Source: Aquirufa ecclesiirivi
Lineage (GTDB): Bacteria > Bacteroidota > Bacteroidia > Cytophagales > Spirosomataceae
Reading direction: 5' to 3'
Assembly: GCF_011250515.1 (NCBI RefSeq)
Contig: NZ_JAANOP010000006.1
Span: forward strand, 62,001 to 126,000
Length of the DNA: 64,000 bases
Positions within the stretch are counted from its first letter, which is position 1. Each line of letters opens with the position of its first letter. Below the pieces are notes generated by a model. That model was not told the DNA's origin. It ran no database searches and saw nothing but the letters and a program-made list of their open reading frames with translations. Of this stretch, positions 8,185-15,814 are shown one piece after another. A program made the translations under genes and the position numbers.

Positions 8185-8340
8185 TTATGCATAACTAGCG
8201 TGCAAACCTCCATCTACACCTTTACCCCCAGCGAGTTCTATATTAACAGATTCCCAAGCTTTTAGATTAGGACTTATCCAATTTTTTTTAACAGTTTCAT
8301 TTGTATTTTCTAAAGGAATTTTTTGATCGTTCTTATTCAT
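8185..8340 (-). CDS. RiPP precursor peptide 7
   Basis: 51 codons. Leader motif KKNWISPNLKAW, then ESVNIEL and core AGGKGVDGGLHASYA. Asp is at +14, but a residue is gained after it so Tyr is at +21, and Lys(+18) is His. It ends in Tyr-Ala. Confidence 0.82.
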   Translation of the reverse strand: MNKNDQKIPLENTNETVKKNWISPNLKAWESVNIELAGGKGVDGGLHASYA

Positions 8341-8477
8341 GATTTTATTTTTAATAGGGGAGAATGATTATAGAAAATGTAATTTTCTAGTATTTGTAGC
8401 TTGATGTGATTTTAATAGATGATATTTCAAATTTAATATACTTTTCAATTAACTGTTATTTATAGGAAGAAAAGACA

Positions 8478-8592
8478 TGCACTAACACCCCCAGCGAGTT
8501 CTATATTGTCAGATTCTCAATGAACCATTAATAGAACTTACCCAATTTCTTTTTTCAGAGTGTTTGTTAGAAGTATCTTCACCATGGCTTGT
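8478..8592 (-). pseudogene. Decayed RiPP precursor with frameshifts
   Basis: Reading one frame gives SEKRNWVSSINGSLRI then stop; shifting frame gives SDNIELAGGV, after which the GADGG and Tyr part is missing. The leader therefore lines up with one frame and the pre-core with another. No in-frame ATG for the leader is visible. Confidence 0.7.
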
Positions 8593-8712
8593 AGATCCCA
8601 ATGTTTTATTTTTGAAGTGTTTTTAATGATTGAGGAACGATGCTTTTAAACGAAAAGTAATAGTAGTTAGTAATGAAATTCCTATTCAGAATTCTTTTTA
8701 TGACTTTTAGCT

Positions 8713-8835
8713 TTAAATAATTTTCTCCAAATAAATATTGTTTTCATTTTCCCAATTTGATATTTCTGGGGATACCCAATTCCTTTTTTCTGGAGTTTCA
8801 ATCAATTTTTCTGTTTTTGATTTCTATTTATTCAA
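8713..8835 (-). pseudogene. Decayed RiPP precursor, start and core lost
   Basis: The start codon position reads TTG, codon 4 is TAG where relatives have CAG, and after an intact leader (KRNWVSPEISNW, ENEN) the frame runs into NIYLEKII and stop with no core. It is the damaged end of the second duplication copy. Confidence 0.8.
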
Positions 8836-8992
8836 AACCCTGAATTTTTACCAATAGTATAATACTTTTATCACAGTTTGATAACCTTATTTTATGTTTT
8901 GATTGATCTTTGGGATTTAGGTAGCATATGCCTTAGATCCACCATCTGCTCCTATACCTCCAGCATTTTCTAAGTTATCGTTTTCCCAATTT
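8744..8992. repeat. 249-bp segmental duplication, copy 2
   Basis: Second copy of 7754-8002. It joins the decayed leader at 8713 to the core of the precursor at 8917. Small changes near the former start codon (loss of ATG, a new stop) lie inside this copy. Confidence 0.85.
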
Positions 8993-9045
8993 CTTTTTTC
9001 TGGAGTTTCATTCAATTTTTCTGTTTCTGATTTTTGTGTATTCAT
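8917..9045 (-). CDS. RiPP precursor peptide 8, natural in-frame leader deletion
   Basis: 42 codons. The N-terminus MNTQKSETEKLNETPEKRNW runs straight into ENDNLENAGGIGADGGSKA then YAT. Compared with its relatives, the nine residues from the first Trp codon to just before the second (W-V-S-P-E-I-x-N) are missing cleanly in frame, as if the two Trp codons recombined. The core equals that of precursor 6. Without the W-x-S-P-x-I motif it may not be recognised by the PqqD-like protein, so it could be expressed but unprocessed. Confidence 0.75.
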   Translation of the reverse strand: MNTQKSETEKLNETPEKRNWENDNLENAGGIGADGGSKAYAT

Positions 9046-9129
9046 AACCCTGAATTTTTCTAAATTTTGCACTACTTATATGATTGTTTGAACTCAACCT
9101 TATTTTATGTTTTGATTGATCTTTGGGAT

Positions 9130-9282
9130 TTAAGCAACATATGCCTTAGTACCTCCATCTGCTCCTATACCTCCAGCAAATTCTATGTTATCATTTTCCC
9201 AATTTGATATTTCCGGTGAAACCCAATTTCTTTTTTCTGGAGATTCATTTATTTTTTCTGTTTTTGATTTCTGTGTATCCAT
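9130..9282 (-). CDS. RiPP precursor peptide 9
   Basis: 50 codons. Leader motif KRNWVSPEISNW, then ENDNIEF and core AGGIGADGGTKAYVA. All core markers are at the usual positions; residue +7 is Phe in place of Asn. Start MDTQKSKTEK is shared with precursor 5. Confidence 0.85.
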   Translation of the reverse strand: MDTQKSKTEKINESPEKRNWVSPEISNWENDNIEFAGGIGADGGTKAYVA

Positions 9283-9361
9283 GATTCTGTTTTTTCAAAT
9301 TTTGCAAGACTTTTTTGACAGATTGATAACCTTTTTTACGTTTTTGAATGATATTGGGAAT

Positions 9362-9514
9362 TTAATCACCATATGCCTTAGTACCCCCATCAGCTCCCAC
9401 ACCTATTGCATTTTCTAAGTTTTCATTTTCCCAGTTTATAATTTCTGGAGAAACCCAATTCTTTTTAACTAAATTATCATTTAACTTTTCTGATTTCATC
9501 TCCTGAGGATTCAT
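9362..9514 (-). CDS. RiPP precursor peptide 10
   Basis: 50 codons. Leader motif KKNWVSPEIINW, then ENENLEN and core AIGVGADGGTKAYGD. Asp(+14) and Tyr(+20) kept; the C-terminus is Asp. The start MNPQEMKSEK groups it with precursor 11. Confidence 0.85.
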   Translation of the reverse strand: MNPQEMKSEKLNDNLVKKNWVSPEIINWENENLENAIGVGADGGTKAYGD

Positions 9515-9598
9515 GGCTATAATTTTTATATAGATTTAATTGTTGAATAAATATTTGAATCCAACATGATCTTACATTTTTTGAAAGATGTATTGAAA

Positions 9599-9751
9599 TT
9601 AACCAACATATGCCTTGCTTCCACCATCGGCTCCTAGTCCACCTCCATTTTCTATGTTATTATTTTCCCAGTTTGTAATTTCTGGAGAAACCCAATTCTT
9701 TTTATCTAAATTATTATATAATTTTTCTGATTTCAACTCTTGTGTATTCAT
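9599..9751 (-). CDS. RiPP precursor peptide 11
   Basis: 50 codons. Leader motif KKNWVSPEITNW, then ENNNIEN and core GGGLGADGGSKAYVG. Three Gly at +8 to +10 precede Leu-Gly-Ala-Asp. If the core began at +8, its first residue would be Gly, as in many lasso peptides, and the Asp would be residue 7. Confidence 0.85.
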   Translation of the reverse strand: MNTQELKSEKLYNNLDKKNWVSPEITNWENNNIENGGGLGADGGSKAYVG

Positions 9752-9836
9752 ACCATTTTTTTATTTATATGTGTAAATCGTTGAATAAAAATTTGAATCC
9801 TACATGTTCTTACATTTTTTGAAGGATGTTTTGAAA

Positions 9837-9992
9837 TTAACTCACATATGCCTTGCTTCCACCATCAGCTCCCAAGCCAACAGAATTTTCTATGTTTTCA
9901 TTTTCCCAAAATGCTATTTTGGGTGAAACCCAATTCTTTTTTTCATGTGTCACATTTGAATTACCTAAGTTGTCATTTTGAGTATCTTTCAT
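9837..9992 (-). CDS. RiPP precursor peptide 12
   Basis: 51 codons from the ATG at 9992 (MKDTQNDN); an upstream in-frame ATG at 10061 adds a hydrophobic stretch absent from relatives and is not favoured. Leader motif KKNWVSPKIAFW, then ENENIEN and core SVGLGADGGSKAYVS. It is the only precursor ending in Ser, the residue phosphorylated in paeninodin-type systems. Its 5' flank carries a cysC relic, mirroring the arrangement of precursor 14 and cysC. Confidence 0.85.
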   Translation of the reverse strand: MKDTQNDNLGNSNVTHEKKNWVSPKIAFWENENIENSVGLGADGGSKAYVS

Positions 9993-10065
9993 GGAATTAA
10001 AGAGATTTAAAGGATAGATATGTATGATTAACGTCAGGAATTTACTAAAATAATTGGTCATTGTT

Positions 10066-10140
10066 AACCTGATTGAAAATTAAATTAGATGATTCTACAA
10101 TGGATAAATATGAGGTATTAATGGTCACTTCGACTAATTT
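10066..10140 (-). pseudogene. Relic of the 3' end of cysC
   Basis: The bases upstream of precursor 12 match the region 11329-11410 (cysC C-terminus, starting with the shared aacctgattgaaaatta on the plus strand) with many substitutions. So the unit precursor plus adjacent cysC end was duplicated. No reading frame survives. Confidence 0.65.
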
Positions 10141-10427
10141 ACAATGAATAGTTATCCCTTGTAAATTACTATATAGTAGATTTTTCACTGTTTGTTGTAA
10201 ACTATTTGAATGATTTTTTCGCTGTCCTTCTTTTGATTTTACTATTTATAAAATACAATTTTTTGGAAATATGTATAAGTGATTTATTAAGTAAAATATG
10301 ATGACAATATTGACACTTTAATTGCTCCTCTATTACAAATATTTAACCCTCTTAAAAATTATCAACCAACGAAAAGCTTACATTTCTTGATAATCTCTTT
10401 ACTAAGGGTATGAGTGATAAATTATAT
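10141..10427. other. AT-rich gap in the precursor array
   Basis: No precursor motif, gene or clear promoter was recognised here. It separates the 3' cysC relic from precursor 13. Confidence 0.5.
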
Positions 10428-10604
10428 TTATAAATAAGTCTGTGCTCCTCCATCAGCGCCCGCACCTCCAGTATTTTCTATGTTTTCATTTTCCCAATTA
10501 ACTATTTCTGGTGAAATCCAAGTTCTTTTTTCACTGAAATTCGCAATAGAATCTACAACAAGAGAAGGAGATTCCGTCAGTCTGTTTTTGGGAGTATTAG
10601 TCAT
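10428..10604 (-). CDS. RiPP precursor peptide 13
   Basis: 58 codons, the longest leader of the set (MTNTPKNRLTESPSLVV...). Motif KRTWISPEIVNW, then ENENIEN and core TGGAGADGGAQTYL. Asp(+14) and Tyr(+20) kept; Lys(+18) is Gln and Leu follows the Tyr as last residue. It is flanked on both sides by cysC relics, as if inserted in an old cysC copy. Confidence 0.85.
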   Translation of the reverse strand: MTNTPKNRLTESPSLVVDSIANFSEKRTWISPEIVNWENENIENTGGAGADGGAQTYL

Positions 10605-10684
10605 GATTTAGAATTTTATAGGTTGTACTAATTATCCTGAAATTAATAAAATGCATGTATTTTCCAAATTTCCCAATCGACTCT

Positions 10685-10925
10685 TTTACCGAATCTAATC
10701 TTCTATCAATGACAAAATGAGTATGTTGGGGTCATCAAAATGGGAATCGATCCCCTTGAAATTTTTAATTTGTTTTTCTTTTACTTGTTGATACAAACCC
10801 AAATGAACTCTTTCTATACAAACTTTAATTGGGGTCAATAAAGACTTACATTTGATGGTCTTTAAAAATTTGGCGAGAAATTTGCCTCATGGCTTACATT
10901 GGTGTAATCATAGCTACAATATTTC
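10685..10925 (-). pseudogene. Decayed cysC copy (APS kinase relic)
   Basis: This stretch matches the middle of the intact cysC (about 11385-11625) over its length, for example the shared plus-strand run ttcttttacttgttgata, but it has indels and stops in every frame. It belongs with the 3' relic at 10066; precursor 13 lies between the two parts. Confidence 0.8.
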
Positions 10926-11115
10926 AATGTCAAATAATGGTAGTTCATTCTATTTGACTTTATGTATCATAAGTAGTTGTAATATACTTCTTTCTATTTT
11001 CAAAATTCCCTTATTTATTGTTTACTAAGCTCCTATTTAAATATAGCTAAGGCTATTTGGGTATTAGTTCAAAAGGTCAATAATAAGTAGTTAACAGTTA
11101 AACTGTAGGGTATAT

Positions 11116-11271
11116 TTATGCATTATAAGTTTTGGCTACACCATCTGGACCTGCTCCTGGTCCGTTTTCTATAAGGGTAGCATTCCAACTTTCTAATTCC
11201 GGTGAAACCCAATTCTTTTTTTCTTGTGTCAACTTTGAATTAACTAAGGTGACATTTTGAGATTCTTTCAT
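11116..11271 (-). CDS. RiPP precursor peptide 14
   Basis: 51 codons, 62 bases downstream of cysC on the same strand and so probably on one transcript with it. Leader motif KKNWVSPELESW, then NATLIEN and core GPGAGPDGVAKTYNA. Pro at +9 and +13 sets this core apart, while Gly(+10), Asp(+14) and Tyr(+20) remain. Confidence 0.84.
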   Translation of the reverse strand: MKESQNVTLVNSKLTQEKKNWVSPELESWNATLIENGPGAGPDGVAKTYNA

Positions 11272-11333
11272 AGTATTTTAAAAGGTCTAATGGATCGATA
11301 TGTAAAATTAACATTAAAAAGTTACTAAAATTA

Positions 11334-11906
11334 TCAGTTTTCAATAACCTGATTGAAAATTAATTTAGCGGATTCTTCAATAGAAAAATAGGCTGTTTCA
11401 ATACTTAAATGAGCATGCTGGGGTATTTCAAAAGGGGAATCTATCCCGGTGAAATTCTTAATTTGCTTTTCTTTTACTTGTTGATATAAGCCCTTAGGAT
11501 CTCTTTCCATACAAACTTCAATGGGGGTGTCTATAAAGACTTCCACGTATTGATTTTGTAATATCTGGCGCGAGTTTTTTCTCATTTCTTCCATAGGAGT
11601 AATCATCGCCACAATGACACAATAGCCCTCTTCCAGGAATAATTTGGCAATTTCAGCTGCCCGTCGGATATTTTCAAAACGATCCGCTTCCGTAAAACCC
11701 AAATTGGAATTAATTCCTTTTCTTAAGATGTCACCATCTAAAACAAGGCATTTTAGGCCTTTGGAAATGAACAATTCCTTTAGTTCTAAGGAAATGCTAC
11801 TTTTCCCAGCACCCGACAATCCTAGTAGCCAAATACATTTATTCATACGTTTTTCAATACTCCTGAATCTTTGTTTAGGTGAAATAAAGCAAATTAAATT
11901 ATTCAT
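11334..11906 (-). CDS. cysC: Adenylylsulfate kinase
   Basis: An APS kinase that makes PAPS, the sulfate donor of sulfotransferases. It shows the P-loop GLSGAGKSS, the motif LDGDILRKGIN, LGFTEADRFENIRR and a lid-like MITPMEEMRKNSR. The ATG at 11846 (MNKCIWLLGLSGAGKSS) gives a normal-length enzyme; the ATG at 11906 adds 20 residues of no recognised function. No ATP sulfurylase genes are adjacent, so this lone copy at the end of the precursor array seems dedicated to the sulfotransferase at 1305. Two decayed copies of the gene lie inside the array. Confidence 0.9.
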   Translation of the reverse strand: MNNLICFISPKQRFRSIEKRMNKCIWLLGLSGAGKSSISLELKELFISKGLKCLVLDGDILRKGINSNLGFTEADRFENIRRAAEIAKLFLEEGYCVIVAMITPMEEMRKNSRQILQNQYVEVFIDTPIEVCMERDPKGLYQQVKEKQIKNFTGIDSPFEIPQHAHLSIETAYFSIEESAKLIFNQVIEN

Positions 11907-12076
11907 GCATCATTCAATATAGGGTTTTAGGGTATTTTTTTTTCGTATTTTCATTTTGCCAAATAGTAGTAGGTCAAATGCTTGAACGAATTAGCTAACG
12001 CTATTGGATATACTATTTCGTTTAGTCTACATTTGAGTTTTATTTGCTGACTTTTATTTTATTAATTTCCCATTCC

Positions 12077-12940
12077 ATGGTACAATACAACACAAAAGAC
12101 TGGATCATTTTTATATTCAGATTTCATAAATCTGATACCTTCAGGCAGCTATTGCCTTTGATGATTTTTATTGGAATCTATTGTGCCATCATTCGATTTT
12201 TGGAAATCGAGTATTGGAAACTAGGTGAGGAAAGCTTGGTGAGGAATGTTTCGCTGATGCACGGGATGTTGGGTTTCGTTATTTCCTTGTTATTGGCCTA
12301 TCGAACCAATACTGCTTACGATCGCTGGTGGGAGGGAAGGAAATTGTGGGGGGCATTGGTCAATAACTCAAGAAATTTGGCTATGAAATTGTCCGTCATG
12401 TTGGAGCATGAGTCCGACAAGCATTTTTTTCAGAAAGTGATTCCTGCCTATGCTTCCATTCTGTCCAAGCATTTGAGCAATGAAGAATCTGCGCTTGTAT
12501 TGTTTGAAGGTCTGGATTTACATATTGATCATCAAAAACATAAGCCTAATCAAGTCGCTAAAATGTTGTTTAGCAAAGTGAATGATTTATACCAAAGTAA
12601 AAAACTGACCGGCGATCAACTGATCGTGATAAATAGTGAATTACAGTCTTTTACAGATATTTGTGGTGCTTGCGAACGAATCAAAAACACCCCAATTCCT
12701 TATTCCTATAGTGCCTTTATCAAGAAGTTTATTTTCTTCTACATCATGACGCTACCCTTCGGTTATGTATTTAGCTTGGGCTATTTAGCTATTCCTGTTG
12801 TGGTATTTACATTTTATGTCTTAGCCAGTTTAGAGTTGATTGCGGAAGAAATTGAAGATCCGTTTGGACTTGATGCCAATGATTTACCCACAGCTAAAAT
12901 GGCAGCGAATATCAAAAAACAAGTGGAAGATTTAATGTAA
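12077..12940 (+). CDS. Bestrophin-family channel protein
   Basis: About 287 residues of the bestrophin/YneE family, membrane ion channels. Typical features are the opening DWIIFIFRFHKSDTFRQL, two N-terminal membrane segments, the conserved RTNTAYDRWWEGRKLWG and a C-terminal IEDPFGLDANDLP close to the family's acidic EDPFG motif. The ATG at 12077 (MVQYNTKDW) is preferred over 12044, which adds a short hydrophobic extension. It is transcribed alone, divergent from cysC; the peptide locus ends here. Confidence 0.88.
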   Translation: MVQYNTKDWIIFIFRFHKSDTFRQLLPLMIFIGIYCAIIRFLEIEYWKLGEESLVRNVSLMHGMLGFVISLLLAYRTNTAYDRWWEGRKLWGALVNNSRNLAMKLSVMLEHESDKHFFQKVIPAYASILSKHLSNEESALVLFEGLDLHIDHQKHKPNQVAKMLFSKVNDLYQSKKLTGDQLIVINSELQSFTDICGACERIKNTPIPYSYSAFIKKFIFFYIMTLPFGYVFSLGYLAIPVVVFTFYVLASLELIAEEIEDPFGLDANDLPTAKMAANIKKQVEDLM

Positions 12941-13385
12941 CTGATTCAATTGTAAAGCTTTACAAATTCTAACGAAATAATTGCTTAGGTCCACTATTTC
13001 AGAATAATATTTTGTTAAAGTATATTTAACATCAATAATACATCGACATTGTAGGGTAAACCTTTATTTTGTTTGTGTAAAAATTTATGTAAATCGAATA
13101 TTATTGACAAAAATCACCCTTTAAAATTAGTCTAAGAAAGAATTGTCAACTAATTTCGAGCACTATTTAAATTGGTAATTTGAATTGGGGTATTTTACTC
13201 CGTGTTCTTTATAAGGTTGAAAATGATTCTCCTGATGGTGGAATCTGACTATATCGAATGAGGTGCCAATTTCTCCTGTTGTTCTAGCAAATTTTTTTGA
13301 AATAAATTAGATGATTTTTCATCATCAGTAAGCTGCTTATACCAAGTGGGATATCATTGATGTTAAAAAATAATAGCCCTAAAAT
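12941..13385. other. Intergenic region, nothing recognised
   Basis: About 445 AT-rich bases between the bestrophin and AraC genes. No ORF with family features, RNA gene or clear terminator was seen. Confidence 0.5.
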
Positions 13386-14582
13386 TTGAATCACGCTATG
13401 GATGGCATGTTGATCTTCTTGGTCTTATTTAAACTTGTGGTTTCCCTAGTTTTAGCGGTCTTCAATTTTAGAGTCAATCGTAATACCATTTACTTGTCTG
13501 GGGTTCTGGTGGTTATCGCACTTTTCGGTTTGCTTCATTACAGTCTTTTTGCCAGTGATTCTCCCACTATGCTAGTTTTTATGGGTATTTACAGTATACC
13601 CACTTACTATTTAGTGGGCCCTTTTTTATATTTCTATTTCCGAAGTACCCTATTGGATAACTCCAAAATCTACCGCAGCGATTATTTGCATTATTTACCC
13701 TTTCTAATTGCTTTAATCAACGTTTTTCCAAGTTTTTTACATCCTTGGAAAGAAACTTTGGAACTGGCTAATCAGATTTTGGCAGATCCCAATTATCTTA
13801 AAACACTGAATTTAGGTTGGATTTATCCAAGTACTTTCAATATGATTGGTCGGCCTATCTTTATGTTAATTTACATTGGATTGATTTTCAAAATGTACCG
13901 AGAGCATAGTAATGAACTTTACCGAAATGCGCTTCCGGACAGTCACCGCATATTAATGAAGAAGTGGTTAATCCTACTTCTTATCGTTGTGACCTTTGCT
14001 GCTTTAAGTTATTTGGCGGGAGCTTTAGTATTCATGAACACGCCTCATGTTCCTAAGCAAACGGTGATGCATTCGCCGCTTACGTTGATTGTTATGATTT
14101 CCTTTTTGATGATACCATTACTCATTGTGATTTTTCCACAGGTATTGTATGGTATCCCGATTGTCAAAAAGAAGCGAAAATCATTTGACCATTTTTTAAA
14201 TGCATCTGAAATTTATAAATACGTGAATAAGTCGGACGATCCACTTAGAGAAGACGCCCTACGGATTTTAGATAGCATTCATGAAGAGAAATGGTATTTA
14301 GATCCAGAATTTAATGTGGATATTTTAGCTTCTAAATTAGACCTTCCTAAGCACCACATTTACTATTGCTTCAACTACATCATTAAATCGAAGTTTACCA
14401 CCTTACGAAGTCAACTCAGGATTGAGTATGCCAAAAACTTATTGAAGTCGGAGGAGGAATTGGATATCGAATTAATCGCCCTGCAATCAGGTTATAGTTC
14501 TGTACAGAGCTTTAACCGTGCATTTGTGGAAGATGAGGGGCTTAATGTATTCGAGTATATCAATAAAATAAAAAGGAAATAG
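13386..14582 (+). CDS. Membrane-anchored AraC-family regulator
   Basis: A 398-residue protein with about seven hydrophobic helices in the first 250 residues, then a charged linker (VKKKRKSFDHFL) and a C-terminal AraC-type DNA-binding domain. The second helix-turn-helix is recognisable in ELIALQSGYSSVQSFNRAFVEDEG. This multi-TM plus AraC layout is common in Bacteroidota. The signal and targets are unknown; the decayed outer-membrane protein gene follows on the same strand. A second regulator of the same type is at 55864. Confidence 0.85.
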   Translation: MNHAMDGMLIFLVLFKLVVSLVLAVFNFRVNRNTIYLSGVLVVIALFGLLHYSLFASDSPTMLVFMGIYSIPTYYLVGPFLYFYFRSTLLDNSKIYRSDYLHYLPFLIALINVFPSFLHPWKETLELANQILADPNYLKTLNLGWIYPSTFNMIGRPIFMLIYIGLIFKMYREHSNELYRNALPDSHRILMKKWLILLLIVVTFAALSYLAGALVFMNTPHVPKQTVMHSPLTLIVMISFLMIPLLIVIFPQVLYGIPIVKKKRKSFDHFLNASEIYKYVNKSDDPLREDALRILDSIHEEKWYLDPEFNVDILASKLDLPKHHIYYCFNYIIKSKFTTLRSQLRIEYAKNLLKSEEELDIELIALQSGYSSVQSFNRAFVEDEGLNVFEYINKIKRK

Positions 14583-14749
14583 TGTCAGGCTTTTTATATT
14601 CTTAGTTTGAAATTTGTATTTCAAATGTTTGATGCTATACCTCCTAATTTGTAATGGATAAAGATGTGAAAAATTCATAGGACTTACATTTTTTACTTCT
14701 TGAACACATCAGAATTTGGATTACCATGCATCAATAAGTTCCGAGAGAC

Positions 14750-15285
14750 AAACCACTAGTAAATTCCTTATTTGGCTCATCGTCATCGGCATGTCCTATG
14801 TTGGATTTGCCCAAGAAACCAATCCTTTGTATCAACATTCCATTGGTTACAAACACTACCTTATGCCAAGTGGTCTCTTTTCGGATGAAAATTGAGCGTT
14901 CGGATCTAGTTGAAGCATTTGCTGGTCCCATCGAAAATGATCCCAATAAACTAAACTGTATTGGGCGTACGCTATTTACCTACATATCTACAAGAACGTG
15001 ACTTTCCATTAACCCCCTACATTTTTGTAGGATTTGGCTACGCTTTGAGTGAAATAAGGTATGTCAATCGTAAAATGAATGTTCCTAGCGTAAAAATAAG
15101 CTGGTGGGATGCAGTGCTGGGGTAGTTTTGGACTTGTATTTGACAGAAAGGATTTCATGGAATGCTGAAGCTTCTCGGATGAATTTGTTTAGTACACAAG
15201 AAAAAGGCCCCAATTTGGATGGGATATCCCTTAGTTTTGGAATCAATGATTCCTTTGGCGATATGGATAAATACTCCCTAAAATG
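14750..15285 (+). pseudogene. Broken outer-membrane beta-barrel protein gene
   Basis: Pieces of one protein appear in different frames: a signal-like FLIWLIVIGMSYVGFAQE followed by an early stop, then FPLTPYIFVGFGYALSEIRY, then LYLTERISWNAEASRMNLF and a terminal SFGINDSFGDMDKYSLK. The order and the [TP]YxFxGxGxA strand match small porin-like barrel proteins such as the intact one at 15815 (FTPYVFLGVGMA). At least two frameshifts separate the pieces. Confidence 0.65.
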
Positions 15286-15423
15286 AAGAAAATAGGCTTA
15301 AAAGCATCGGAAATAGAAAACCTGACGAAAGTCATATTTTTTTTCGAAAGCTCAAAAATTGAACTATTCAAGCTGTTCTTCTCCTATTTCAATGACATGA
15401 TAAAGCCCATTTGGGAGGAATGA
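15283..15423 (+). CDS. Small hypothetical ORF
   Basis: 46 codons beginning MKKIGLKASEIENLTKVIFF, its ATG overlapping the end of the broken barrel gene (AAATGA). It has no recognised family or motif. It may be real and translationally coupled or be part of the decayed region; nothing else supports it. Confidence 0.25.
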   Translation: MKKIGLKASEIENLTKVIFFFESSKIELFKLFFSYFNDMIKPIWEE

Positions 15424-15814
15424 ATGCAGATGTTGTATGTCATTTGCTCGATAATTTGTAAAGCAAAATATACTTTAGGCTATTTTTTATTGATTTAAAG
15501 GCGTGTTTTAGCAGTCTTTGTAAAGCAAAATTCATCTGAGAGCTATTTTTGTTTAATTGGCGACTCCCATAATAGAAATTTCAAGGTTGATATGTCATAT
15601 AATTTAACTCGTTAAATTTTGTATTATTTTAATTTGAATATAATATTTCAAATTTTATTCAAGGGCTTATAGGTACACAAATCATGATTTTGTAGTTTTT
15701 TCTGTTTTACTTTTGGGCTCACAAGTGAAAATGAATCGCTTGTGAAATTTCCTTTCGGTTATGTGTTGATCTACTCTCCGATTGGGTTTTTGTTAACCTA
15801 TAAATTATAAACTT
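15424..15814. other. Intergenic region, nothing firmly recognised
   Basis: About 390 AT-rich bases. Two short related segments (around 15464 and 15520, each with a gtaaagcaaaat run) are present, but no gene or clear RNA was found. Confidence 0.4.

Noticed and set aside
9185-9418. A 77-codon plus-strand ORF through the precursor array.
   Set aside because: It is the opposite-strand shadow of two precursor genes and has no family features.
9993-10061. A longer start for precursor 12 adding a hydrophobic N-terminus.
   Set aside because: The relatives begin at the position of the inner ATG, and the extension comes from 5' flank shared with the cysC relic.
5765-11271. Regularly spaced similar units of about 230 bp, which could suggest a CRISPR or other direct-repeat array.
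   Set aside because: The similar parts are coding for small peptides, vary in length, and have codon-level conservation of motif residues; spacers are not unique short inserts.
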